The notes beneath the pieces were generated by a model that had not been told where the DNA came from, did not search any database, and saw only the letters and a list, made by a program, of their open reading frames with translations. A stretch of 7,140 nt of DNA from an uncultured Collinsella sp. (lineage in GTDB: Bacteria > Actinomycetota > Coriobacteriia > Coriobacteriales > Coriobacteriaceae): positions 1 to 7,140 of the forward strand of contig CABUWA010000095.1 in NCBI GenBank assembly GCA_902495085.1, in the 5' to 3' direction. A program made the translations under genes and the position numbers. Below are positions 1 to 6,003 of this stretch, piece by piece. Positions within the stretch are counted from its first letter, which is position 1, and every line of letters starts with the position of its first letter.

Positions 1-518
1 CAACTCGCCAGCGTACCGGCAGGAAGATCGGGCCACACATGGAAACCAAAGATGCGGTCAACCCCATAGCGCTCGAACACGCCGCTCTCGCACACCGTCT
101 TGGCGCCACCGGTCGTTTCCTCGGCAGGCTGGAACACGAAGAGCACGTTGCGCTTGATGGCGCCCGGCTGCTCACGAATCGTGCGGTCGACAAAAGTCGC
201 CGCCGCGAGCGCCATGGCCATGTGACCGTCGTGACCGCACGCATGCATCTTACCGGGATGCGTCGAGGCAAAATCAGCTCCCGTCGCCTCCGCGATGGGC
301 AGGGCGTCCATGTCGGCGCGAATCGCCGTGGCATGCGTAGCGCCCACACCGGCATCGAAAAAGGCACAAACGCAGCTGGGACACGGATGGGTCACCTCGC
401 AAGCGAGCGGCGCCAACACGCCCTCGATATAGGCGATAGTCTGCGGAAGATCGAAGTCGAGCTCCGGAATGCGATGGAGATCGCGCCGATAGCGACGGAG
501 TTCTTGGAGCTCGGTCAT
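1..518 (-). CDS. M20D-family amidohydrolase, probable N-acetyldiaminopimelate deacetylase (3' part missing)
   Basis: Only the first 172 codons are inside the window; the gene runs off the left edge. The translation starts MTELQELRRYRRDLHRIPEL and has the marks of M20 metallo-amidohydrolases: RADMDALPI (residues 67-75), the metal-binding ACGHDGH segment (93-99, Cys94 and His96), FQPAEE with the catalytic/metal Glu pair (129-134) and GFHVWP (158-163). The start at 518 has an AAAGGA ribosome site six bases upstream; an in-frame ATG at 533 overlaps that site and is less likely. The family includes hippurate, indole-acetyl-amino-acid and N-acetyl-diaminopimelate hydrolases, which are hard to separate by sequence. 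The divergent dap operon encodes the acetylating enzyme DapH, so removal of acetyl from N-acetyl-LL-DAP is the most economical role. The family is certain; the substrate is inferred from context. Confidence 0.85.
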   Translation of the reverse strand, partial: MTELQELRRYRRDLHRIPELDFDLPQTIAYIEGVLAPLACEVTHPCPSCVCAFFDAGVGATHATAIRADMDALPIAEATGADFASTHPGKMHACGHDGHMAMALAAATFVDRTIREQPGAIKRNVLFVFQPAEETTGGAKTVCESGVFERYGVDRIFGFHVWPDLPAGTLAS

Positions 519-630
519 AAAGGTTCCTTTCATAGGTGCGCGCCAGTTGCCATCTTATTGTGCCGCAAGATTGCCACACCCTTATTTCCAGCATATCCCT
601 GCATTTTTTAAACGTTATATACGAATACTC

Positions 631-659
631 TTGTTTGGTAAAGTGTAACATGGTAGGGT
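631..659 (+). promoter_or_regulatory. Probable sigma-70-type promoter of the dap operon
   Basis: A TTGTTT -35-like hexamer (631-636) is followed after 17 bases by TAGGGT (654-659). The latter fits the relaxed TAnnnT -10 of high-GC Gram-positives and carries an extended -10 TG at 651-652. Transcription would begin near 666, just before the first riboswitch helix at 671, which is where a riboswitch leader should start. The -10 is weak against the TATAAT consensus, so the call leans on spacing and position. Confidence 0.45.
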
Positions 660-667
660 CGTTACCA

Positions 668-830
668 CTTGATAGAGGCGCGGGCACGAAGATCCGCGGG
701 CGAGTCGGCAGACTTTGACCCCGTGGGGAGGCGAAACCCGCCGAACTGGGTTTTTCAGGCACGAACAACCTGGTGGGCCTGCGGGAAACACCCGCAGGAC
801 TGTCTGCAGCAATGCGGGAGCGCTATCCGG
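668..830 (+). ncRNA. Lysine riboswitch (L box) aptamer
   Basis: The leader of the dap operon carries the conserved L-box blocks in the right order: GATAGAGG at 671-678, a GGGGAGGCG...CGCCGAA block around 724-745, CTGG at 770-773, GGACTGTC at 797-804 and GGAG-GCTATC at 817-827. The helices can be drawn. P1 pairs 671-675 with 823-827. P3 pairs 745-752 with 767-774, including two G-U pairs. P4 is a perfect 8-bp stem, 778-785 with 791-798, with an AAACA loop. P5 is 804-808 with 813-817, closed by a GCAA tetraloop. Lysine binding normally stabilises P1 and lowers expression of lysine biosynthesis or transport genes; the genes downstream are lysA, dapA, dapB and dapH, which is exactly that regulon. 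Confidence 0.93.
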
Positions 831-888
831 ACATTGGGTCCACGCTATGCGGATTCGATGCGCAGATGGCGCCGTCTGGATAGCGAGG
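821..888 (+). promoter_or_regulatory. Riboswitch expression platform and lysA ribosome-binding site
   Basis: CGCTATCC (821-828) contains the 3' strand of P1 and is perfectly complementary to GGATAGCG (878-885), which abuts the only Shine-Dalgarno candidate, GAGG at 885-888, ten bases before the ATG at 899. A second CGCTAT at 843-848 can pair with the same ATAGCG (880-885), enclosing a 6-bp hairpin (863-868 with 873-878). No U-tract follows any of these stems, so control of translation initiation is more likely than intrinsic termination. Which fold is ON cannot be settled by eye. Confidence 0.55.
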
Positions 889-898
889 TTTACGGGAC

Positions 899-3208
899 AT
901 GGCATTGACCCCCAACGAGGCATATGCGGCCAAGCAGCCGTTTGTGGACAAGGAGACGCTTGAGCATATCGTCGAGCAGTTTTCCACGCCGTTTCATCTA
1001 TACGACGAGGCGGGCATCCGCCGCAACATGCAGGAAGTGCGCAACGCCTTTGCATGGAACCCGGGCTTTAAGGAGTACTTTGCCGTCAAGGCCAACCCCA
1101 ACCAGGCGCTCATCTCCATTCTCAACGAATACGGCTGCGGCTGCGATTGCTCGAGCTATACCGAGCTCATGATCGCCCGCTCGCTGGGTATCACGGGACA
1201 CGACATCATGTTCTCGTCCAACGACACACCGGCGGCGGACTTTGAGCTCGCCGACAAGTTGGGTGCCATCGTCAACTTTGACGACATCAGCCACATCGAG
1301 TTCTTTGAGCGCGTTGCGGGGCCCATCCCCAAGACGGTCAGCTGCCGCTTTAATCCGGGCGGCCTGTTCCAGCTCTCCAATGGCATCATGGATAACCCCG
1401 GCGACTCCAAATACGGCATGACCACCGAGCAGCTCTTCGAGGCCTTCCGCATGCTCAAAGCCAAGGGCGCCGAGGACTTTGGCATCCACGCATTCCTTGC
1501 CAGCAACACCGTCACCAACGACTACTACCCCGAGCTCGCGCGTATCCTCTTTGAGCTTGCTGTACGCCTGGAGCGCGAGACCGGCGCACACGTCGCCTTC
1601 ATCAATCTGTCCGGCGGCGTCGGCATCCCCTACCTGCCCGAGCAGCAGGCCAACGACATTCGCGCCATCGGCGAGGGAGTACACGCGGCATACGACGAGA
1701 TCCTGGTTCCCGCCGGCATGGGCGATGTGGCCATCTGCACTGAGATGGGCCGCTTTATGATGGGCCCCTACGGCTGCCTGGTCACCAAGGCTATCCACGA
1801 GAAGCAGATCTACAAGGACTATATCGGTGTCGATGCAAGCGCCGTCGATTTGATCCGCCCTGCCATGTATGGCGCCTACCACCACATTACGGTGATGGGT
1901 CAGCCGGGTGGCGCCGACAAGACCGCGGCGTCTGTTACAAACACGTACGACATTACGGGCAACCTATGCGAGAACAACGACAAGTTCGCTATCGATCGCA
2001 AGCTGCCGCATATCGACATGGGTGACCTGCTTGTAATCCACGATACCGGTGCGCATGGCTACTCCATGGGCTACAACTACAACGGACGGCTGCGCTCGGC
2101 CGAGGTCCTGCTGCGCCCCGATGGCGCGGCCGACCTCATCCGCCGCGCCGAGCGCCCGGGCGATTACTTTGCCACGCTCGACGTGCTGCCGTGCGGCCGA
2201 GAGCTGCTGGCCAAGTCGCGCGCCGAAAGTGCCCGCCGTCGCGCCGAAGACGAGCGCCTGGCAGTCGCAGCTCAATGGAACAAACGCATCCAGATCGCGG
2301 AGGCGAAGGAGAAGAACATGGACATCCGCAATCTCGAGGGCTCAATCGTCGCCCTGGTTACGCCGTTTAAAAAGGACGGCAGTGTCGACTTTGACGCGCT
2401 CGAGCGCCTTATCGATTTCCACTTGCAAAATGGCACCGACGCCATTCTCACCCTGGGCACCACCGGCGAGAGCGCCACGATGACCGATGACGAGGACAAC
2501 TCCGTCGTCGCCGCCGTGGTCAAGCATGTTGCAGGACGCGTCCCCGTCATCGCCGGCTCGGGCTCCAACTCCACGCAGACCATGCTCACCAAGTCGCTCA
2601 CCTATCAGGGCCTGGGCGCCGACGGCCTGTTGCTCATTACCCCCTACTACAACAAGTCCAATGAAGAGGGTATCTATCAGCACTTTAAGACCGTGGCCGA
2701 TGCCGTGGACATCCCCTGCATCCTGTACAACATCCCCGGCCGCTGCGGCTGCGGCATCAGCGAGCGCAACGTTGCGCGCCTGGCAGCACATCCCAACATC
2801 ATGGGCATCAAGGAAGCCTCGGGCAACGTCGCCTACGCGGCCAAGATCGCCCACCTGCTGTCAGACGACTTCCGCATGTACTCGGGCGAGGACGCGCTTA
2901 CCGTGCCGCTCATGAGCCTGGGCGCCGCGGGCACCATCAGCGTGTGGGCAGACGTGCAGCCGCAGCTCGTACACGACATGTGCCGCGCTTATCTGGACGG
3001 CGACGTAGCGCGCGCCCGCGATATCCAGATTGCCGGCCAGCCGCTCATCAACGCCCTCTTTAGCGAGGTCAACCCCATCCCCGTTAAGGAAGCGCTCGCC
3101 CAGATGGGCATGATCGAGGCAAACTACCGTATGCCGCTGTGCCCCATGGCAGACGACACGCGATCCGCACTTACCGATGCTCTGAAGGGAGCTGGTCTGC
3201 TTGATTAA
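899..3208 (+). CDS. lysA-dapA: Fused diaminopimelate decarboxylase - 4-hydroxy-tetrahydrodipicolinate synthase (LysA-DapA)
   Basis: One frame of 769 codons with no stop joins two lysine-pathway enzymes. Residues 1 to about 430 are a PLP-dependent group IV decarboxylase like LysA (meso-DAP to L-lysine plus CO2): PLP lysine K64 in FAVKANPN, a glycine loop NLSGGVGIPY (236-245), EMGR (282-285), the substrate/dimer motif CENND (357-361) and HDTGAHGYSMGYNYNGR near 381-397. Residues about 431-473 are a charged, Arg/Glu/Ala-rich, probably helical tail beyond the usual LysA end. Residues 474-769 are a full-length DapA (aspartate semialdehyde plus pyruvate). LysA is the last enzyme of the pathway and DapA the first committed one. 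The LysA half is a divergent subtype, with HAFLASN where HxGS is usual. The frame is real; whether the cell makes a fused protein, separate DapA, or both is open. A recently lost stop codon or a sequencing error is the alternative. Confidence 0.85.
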   Translation: MALTPNEAYAAKQPFVDKETLEHIVEQFSTPFHLYDEAGIRRNMQEVRNAFAWNPGFKEYFAVKANPNQALISILNEYGCGCDCSSYTELMIARSLGITGHDIMFSSNDTPAADFELADKLGAIVNFDDISHIEFFERVAGPIPKTVSCRFNPGGLFQLSNGIMDNPGDSKYGMTTEQLFEAFRMLKAKGAEDFGIHAFLASNTVTNDYYPELARILFELAVRLERETGAHVAFINLSGGVGIPYLPEQQANDIRAIGEGVHAAYDEILVPAGMGDVAICTEMGRFMMGPYGCLVTKAIHEKQIYKDYIGVDASAVDLIRPAMYGAYHHITVMGQPGGADKTAASVTNTYDITGNLCENNDKFAIDRKLPHIDMGDLLVIHDTGAHGYSMGYNYNGRLRSAEVLLRPDGAADLIRRAERPGDYFATLDVLPCGRELLAKSRAESARRRAEDERLAVAAQWNKRIQIAEAKEKNMDIRNLEGSIVALVTPFKKDGSVDFDALERLIDFHLQNGTDAILTLGTTGESATMTDDEDNSVVAAVVKHVAGRVPVIAGSGSNSTQTMLTKSLTYQGLGADGLLLITPYYNKSNEEGIYQHFKTVADAVDIPCILYNIPGRCGCGISERNVARLAAHPNIMGIKEASGNVAYAAKIAHLLSDDFRMYSGEDALTVPLMSLGAAGTISVWADVQPQLVHDMCRAYLDGDVARARDIQIAGQPLINALFSEVNPIPVKEALAQMGMIEANYRMPLCPMADDTRSALTDALKGAGLLD
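2306..2311 (+). promoter_or_regulatory. Internal Shine-Dalgarno for DapA
   Basis: AAGGAG lies inside the continuous lysA-dapA frame, six bases before the ATG at 2318, where similarity to stand-alone DapA proteins begins. It is stronger and better spaced than the site at the operon's first start codon. This suggests that free DapA is made by internal initiation, or that the two genes were separate until recently. Confidence 0.7.
2318..3208 (+). CDS. dapA: 4-hydroxy-tetrahydrodipicolinate synthase (DapA), alternative internally initiated product
   Basis: This is the C-terminal part of the fused frame, listed separately because it is a complete DapA of normal length (296 residues) with its own ATG and AAGGAG ribosome site. 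It condenses pyruvate with aspartate semialdehyde in the cytoplasm. The (beta/alpha)8 aldolase-class motifs are intact: GTTGES (47-52, Thr48/Thr49), PYYNK with Tyr111, LYNIPGR with Tyr137 and Arg142, and the Schiff-base Lys165 in GIKEASG. The C-terminal NPIPVKEAL segment is also typical. All residues of the E. coli proton relay (Thr44, Tyr107, Tyr133) and Arg138/Lys161 have counterparts at a constant offset of four. The stop TAA (3206-3208) overlaps the dapB start. Confidence 0.85.
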   Translation: MDIRNLEGSIVALVTPFKKDGSVDFDALERLIDFHLQNGTDAILTLGTTGESATMTDDEDNSVVAAVVKHVAGRVPVIAGSGSNSTQTMLTKSLTYQGLGADGLLLITPYYNKSNEEGIYQHFKTVADAVDIPCILYNIPGRCGCGISERNVARLAAHPNIMGIKEASGNVAYAAKIAHLLSDDFRMYSGEDALTVPLMSLGAAGTISVWADVQPQLVHDMCRAYLDGDVARARDIQIAGQPLINALFSEVNPIPVKEALAQMGMIEANYRMPLCPMADDTRSALTDALKGAGLLD

Positions 3209-3941
3209 GACCGTCATTATGGGAACGGGCCGCATGGGCTCGCTCATCCGCACCACCGCCGAAAGCATTGTCGATGCCGCCGGGCAGCCCGTTTTTGATA
3301 TCGTGGCCCAGATTGGCTTCGATTTGAGCGAGCTCGAGAACGCACCGGCTGCCGATGTGATTATCGACTTCTCGAACGTCGTGACCTTCGATGCCGTCGT
3401 CGCCTATGTCGAGCGCACGGGCGCCGCACTCGTTTCCGGCACCACGGGCTATTCACCTGAGCAGATGGACCGCCTGCGTGAGCTGGGCCAGAATGCCCGT
3501 GTCATGCACTCGGGCAATTACTCCATCGGCATCGCAGCCCTGCGTCATCTAGTGGCCCAGGCCACACGCGAGCTGCCCGGCTTTGACTGCGAGATCGTCG
3601 AGACGCACCACAACCAAAAGGTCGACGCCCCGAGCGGCACCGCCAAGCTACTGCTCGACGCCGTCGTCGAAGCTGAACCCGAGGCAGGCTACCACCCCGT
3701 CTATGGCCGCGAGGGCATGTGCGGCGCGCGTGGCCCCAAGGAGATCGGAATGCACTCGCTGCGCGGCGGCACCGTCGCCGGCGTGCACGAGGTTAGTTTC
3801 TTTGGCCAGGACGAGGAGGTCACGCTCACCCACCGCGCAACGAGCCGTCAGATCTTTGTCAACGGCGCCTTGGCAGCCGCGCAGAAGCTCGTCGTCCGCG
3901 AACCCGGCTTCTATACGTTCGACAAGGTCATGTTTGCCTAA
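3201..3941 (+). CDS. dapB: 4-hydroxy-tetrahydrodipicolinate reductase (DapB)
   Basis: A 246-residue cytoplasmic reductase that converts the DapA product to tetrahydrodipicolinate with NAD(P)H. It shows the nucleotide loop GTGRMG (8-13), DVIIDFS (52-58), GTTG (80-83), NYSIGI (106-111, where NFSIG is more usual) and the catalytic/substrate signature ETHHNQKVDAPSGTA (134-148) with His136/His137 and Lys140. The C-terminal GGTVAGVHEVSF and FVNGAL segments close the family pattern. The start is TTG at 3201: the in-frame ATG at 3219 would remove the first beta strand of the Rossmann fold. AAGGGAG (3185-3191) lies nine bases before the TTG. The gene overlaps the dapA stop by eight bases, which suggests translational coupling. 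The length is normal for Gram-positive DapB. Confidence 0.95.
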   Translation: MIKTVIMGTGRMGSLIRTTAESIVDAAGQPVFDIVAQIGFDLSELENAPAADVIIDFSNVVTFDAVVAYVERTGAALVSGTTGYSPEQMDRLRELGQNARVMHSGNYSIGIAALRHLVAQATRELPGFDCEIVETHHNQKVDAPSGTAKLLLDAVVEAEPEAGYHPVYGREGMCGARGPKEIGMHSLRGGTVAGVHEVSFFGQDEEVTLTHRATSRQIFVNGALAAAQKLVVREPGFYTFDKVMFA

Positions 3942-3980
3942 CCGGGTATCAACCGAATCCACCCAAAGGAGAGATAGCAA

Positions 3981-4700
3981 ATGAGCAACGCAGCCGAGAT
4001 GGATGCACAAGAGATTATCAACTACATCGCCACCGCGCCCAAAAAGACGCCCGTCAAGCTGTACGTGCGCGAGAAGCCGGGCATGAAGGTTGCCTGGGGC
4101 AACGCACATGTCTACGGCGGTCGTCGTGGCAAGACCGTCTTTGGCGACTGGGATGAGCTTAAGGCCATCCTCGATGCCAATGCCGATTCCATCGATTACT
4201 ACGACGTTGAAAACGATTGCCGCAACTCCGCCGTGCCTATGCTCGACCTTAAGGGCATCAACGCCCGCATCGAGCCGGGCGCGATCATCCGCGACCGCGT
4301 CGAGATTGGCGACCGTGCCGTCATCATGATGGGCGCCATCATCAACATCGGCTCCGTCATTGGCGAGGGCTCCATGATCGACATGGGCGCCGTGCTGGGC
4401 GGCCGCGCCACCGTGGGCAAGAACTGCCACATCGGCGCCGGCACCGTGTTGGCGGGCGTCGTGGAGCCCGCGAGCGCCACGCCCGTCATCATCGAGGACG
4501 ATGTCATGATCGGCGCCAACGCCGTGGTCCTAGAGGGCGTGCACGTAGGCAAGGGCGCTGTCGTTGCCGCCGGCGCCGTGTGCGTAGAGGACGTCCCCGC
4601 CGGCGCCGTCGTGGCCGGTGTCCCCGCCCGCGTCATCAAAATGCGCGACGAGAAGACCGACAGCAAGACCGGCCTCGAAGAAGGTCTGCGCCAGCTGTAG
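3981..4700 (+). CDS. dapH: Tetrahydrodipicolinate N-acetyltransferase (DapH)
   Basis: A 239-residue acetyl-CoA-dependent transferase that acetylates tetrahydrodipicolinate, committing the pathway to the acetylase branch. The N-terminal part ([19 protein letters not shown], residues 11-29) is the DapH-specific domain. Residues about 92-215 are left-handed beta-helix hexapeptide repeats with the diagnostic stretches [47 protein letters not shown] and [15 protein letters not shown]. The C-terminus DEKT...LRQL is the same as in Bacillus DapH, so this is the acetyl enzyme and not the succinyl enzyme DapD, although annotations often use the symbol dapD. AAAGGAG at 3965-3971 precedes the ATG by nine bases. 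The gene lies 39 bases after dapB with no terminator between them, so it is the last gene of the operon. Confidence 0.95.
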   Translation: MSNAAEMDAQEIINYIATAPKKTPVKLYVREKPGMKVAWGNAHVYGGRRGKTVFGDWDELKAILDANADSIDYYDVENDCRNSAVPMLDLKGINARIEPGAIIRDRVEIGDRAVIMMGAIINIGSVIGEGSMIDMGAVLGGRATVGKNCHIGAGTVLAGVVEPASATPVIIEDDVMIGANAVVLEGVHVGKGAVVAAGAVCVEDVPAGAVVAGVPARVIKMRDEKTDSKTGLEEGLRQL

Positions 4701-4702
4701 AA

Positions 4703-4730
4703 GTTACGCGGTTTTACCAAACCGCATAAC
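4703..4730. repeat. 12-bp-arm inverted repeat just after the dapH stop
   Basis: GTTACGCGGTTT (4703-4714) and AAACCGCATAAC (4719-4730) form a hairpin with a TACC loop, starting two bases after the dapH stop codon. The single imperfect pair (4707/4726) is C-A in plus-strand RNA but a G-U wobble in minus-strand RNA. No T-tract follows on either strand, so this is not a classical intrinsic terminator. It could protect the dapH mRNA 3' end or belong to the structured element that follows. Confidence 0.6.
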
Positions 4731-4743
4731 GGCTCGACGCTGC

Positions 4744-4841
4744 AAACGCCCCTAAGCGACAATCTGACGTTCAATCGTTGGTCGCGTACCGAAGTACGCT
4801 TCCCTCCTCTTTCACGTCACCTTGCTCGCCTAGGGGCATTT
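4744..4841. other. Long structured inverted-repeat element, possible noncoding RNA
   Basis: The 98-bp stretch folds end to end. Outer arms 4744-4759 and 4826-4841 match over 16 positions, with two imperfect pairs that are C-A on plus but G-U on minus. Next come a short 3-bp stem (4760-4762 with 4822-4824, one base bulged) and TGACGT (4765-4770) with ACGTCA (4814-4819). The apex is a perfect 6-bp stem, GCGTAC (4784-4789) with GTACGC (4794-4799). Read from the minus strand the apex loop is C(UUCG)G, a very stable tetraloop; read from plus it is CGAA. No coding potential was accepted here. It could be a small RNA, a 3'-UTR element or a small non-autonomous repeat. No target-site duplication was seen. 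Confidence 0.5.
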
Positions 4842-4893
4842 TCGCTGACGTGAGCTCAACCTGCGGCGCAATGTCAGCAACCAAGCCGAAAAC

Positions 4894-4936
4894 AAAAAAG
4901 GCCGAAGTCCCAAAGGGCTTCGGCCTTTGTTTTTTT
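4894..4936. terminator. Bidirectional intrinsic terminator shared by the dap operon and the ndpA-like gene
   Basis: A perfect 11-bp stem, AAAGGCCGAAG (4897-4907) with CTTCGGCCTTT (4918-4928), is extended by CCC/GGG (4909-4911 with 4915-4917). Seven Ts follow on the plus strand (4930-4936), and six As precede the stem (4894-4899) and give a U-tract on the minus strand. It lies between the convergent ends of dapH and the nucleoid-associated protein gene, the stop of which is at 4955-4957. Confidence 0.93.
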
Positions 4937-4954
4937 GCAACGTCCAAGAGCAGT

Positions 4955-5968
4955 TTATCGATTCTCAATACTTCCGATGTTTTTGAGCTCGATGGAGATG
5001 AGGCCGTTGGGCTCGTTGACAAACTCGATGTACTCGGAGTTCGAACCCATCTCGGCCGGGAAGCTGATCTCGATGCCCGTATCGGTACGAATCTTGTGAT
5101 TGCGCACGGCCGCGCGCTCGACCTGCTTGCGCTCCACAGGAACGCGCTCGGGAACCTTCTCCTCGGTCAGTGCCGCGCGCACGCTCTCTTTGATGACCGG
5201 CTCGTCCTCAAAGACCTCATCGACGATATCCCAAGGCGGCAGCTCCTCGTCATCCTCGACCTTCTCGGCAACGGCAGCCTTAACCTTAGCGAGCGCTACG
5301 GCCGTATTGGCACCGTGCTCCTCGGCGACCTCCTCGACCACACGCGTCACGGTGTCGATGACCTCCTTGCCCGATACGCCCGTGTCGCACTGAAGCAGGC
5401 CATCGGGGATAAGCATACGGTCCTCGCCGGCAATCTTGCGCTTCTTGTCCACATAGCCGATCTCCATGGTGCTCGCACGCACGATGGCATAGCTCGGCAC
5501 CTTTTGCGAGGGGTTTGGCAGAATAGCGTAGTGGCGCGCGATGTCGTTGCGTACCTCCCCCTCCTCGCGGCCCACCTCGTGCATAAAAGCCTGCTTGGAG
5601 CCCAGCAGCATCACGGCAAACCAGCGAGCATCCTCATCGTCGTCAAAATCAGCCACGAGCACATCGGTAGACTCGGCTTTCTCGGCTTTGGTGAGCTCGG
5701 AGGAGATAAACTCCGCAATCTGCTGCGACAGGTCCACGAATTCGCGCTCGCCAAAGAAATAGCCCTTGAGCTCGCCGCCAAACGCAGAGTTCTCGGCAAA
5801 CGTGGCGCGTTTATTGTCGGCCGAGGTGCGGGCGCGGCGCAGATGCGTGGTTACGAAATTGCGCACGGTACGACTTTCGATATCGAGCTCGCGCTGGCTC
5901 ATGACGTTGACGGCAGAGTCAAAGTCCAGGATATGCAGAATCGCGTGATTGATTTTCATATACGGCAT
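4955..5968 (-). CDS. 37-kDa nucleoid-associated protein (NdpA/YejK family)
   Basis: A 337-residue soluble protein of the NdpA/YejK family, which co-purifies with the nucleoid in E. coli; its molecular role is poorly defined. The family pattern is clear along the whole length: INHAILHILDFDSAV at the N-terminus (6-20), STDVLVADFD (100-109), HYAILPNPSQKV (146-157), the basic VDKKRKIAGED (173-183), NHKIRTDTGIEISFP (290-304) and EYIEFVNEPNG...IELKNIG (312-332). The resemblance is to the form found in Clostridia and related Gram-positives rather than to E. coli YejK. An acidic, low-complexity stretch (about 235-262) separates the two halves. The ATG at 5968 has almost no ribosome-site spacing; the in-frame ATG at 5959 (residue 4) matches the usual family start and has a weak CGGA nine bases upstream, so it may be the real start. 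The gene stands alone between two terminators. Confidence 0.9.
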   Translation of the reverse strand: MPYMKINHAILHILDFDSAVNVMSQRELDIESRTVRNFVTTHLRRARTSADNKRATFAENSAFGGELKGYFFGEREFVDLSQQIAEFISSELTKAEKAESTDVLVADFDDDEDARWFAVMLLGSKQAFMHEVGREEGEVRNDIARHYAILPNPSQKVPSYAIVRASTMEIGYVDKKRKIAGEDRMLIPDGLLQCDTGVSGKEVIDTVTRVVEEVAEEHGANTAVALAKVKAAVAEKVEDDEELPPWDIVDEVFEDEPVIKESVRAALTEEKVPERVPVERKQVERAAVRNHKIRTDTGIEISFPAEMGSNSEYIEFVNEPNGLISIELKNIGSIENR

Positions 5969-5997
5969 TCCGTTCTAGATCGATTTCGGCACGAACC

Positions 5998-6003
5998 AGT
6001 ATA
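5998..6003 (-). promoter_or_regulatory. Candidate -10 box for the ndpA-like gene
   Basis: On the minus strand TATACT matches the -10 consensus at five of six bases. Transcription would start near 5991, giving a leader of about 23-32 bases depending on the start codon. No convincing -35 is seen 17 bases upstream. Confidence 0.4.

Noticed and set aside
552..557. Possible -10 (TAAGAT on the minus strand) for the left-edge deacetylase
   Set aside because: It is suitably placed, about 35 bases before the start, but no -35-like hexamer lies 16-18 bases upstream, so it was not listed as a promoter.
998..1885. 295-codon minus-strand open frame
   Set aside because: It is antisense to the LysA domain, which has conserved motifs throughout; the antisense translation has none.
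3648..4430. 260-codon minus-strand open frame across dapB and dapH
   Set aside because: It spans the boundary of two convincing plus-strand genes, and its His/Asp/Ala-rich translation is typical of an antisense shadow.
4703..4730. Intrinsic terminator directly after dapH
   Set aside because: The stem is good but no T-tract follows on either strand; the clear terminator is at 4894-4936.
4744..4841. Insertion of a miniature transposon (MITE)
   Set aside because: The terminal arms are suitable, but no flanking target duplication is visible and no second copy lies in the window, so it is listed only as a structured element.
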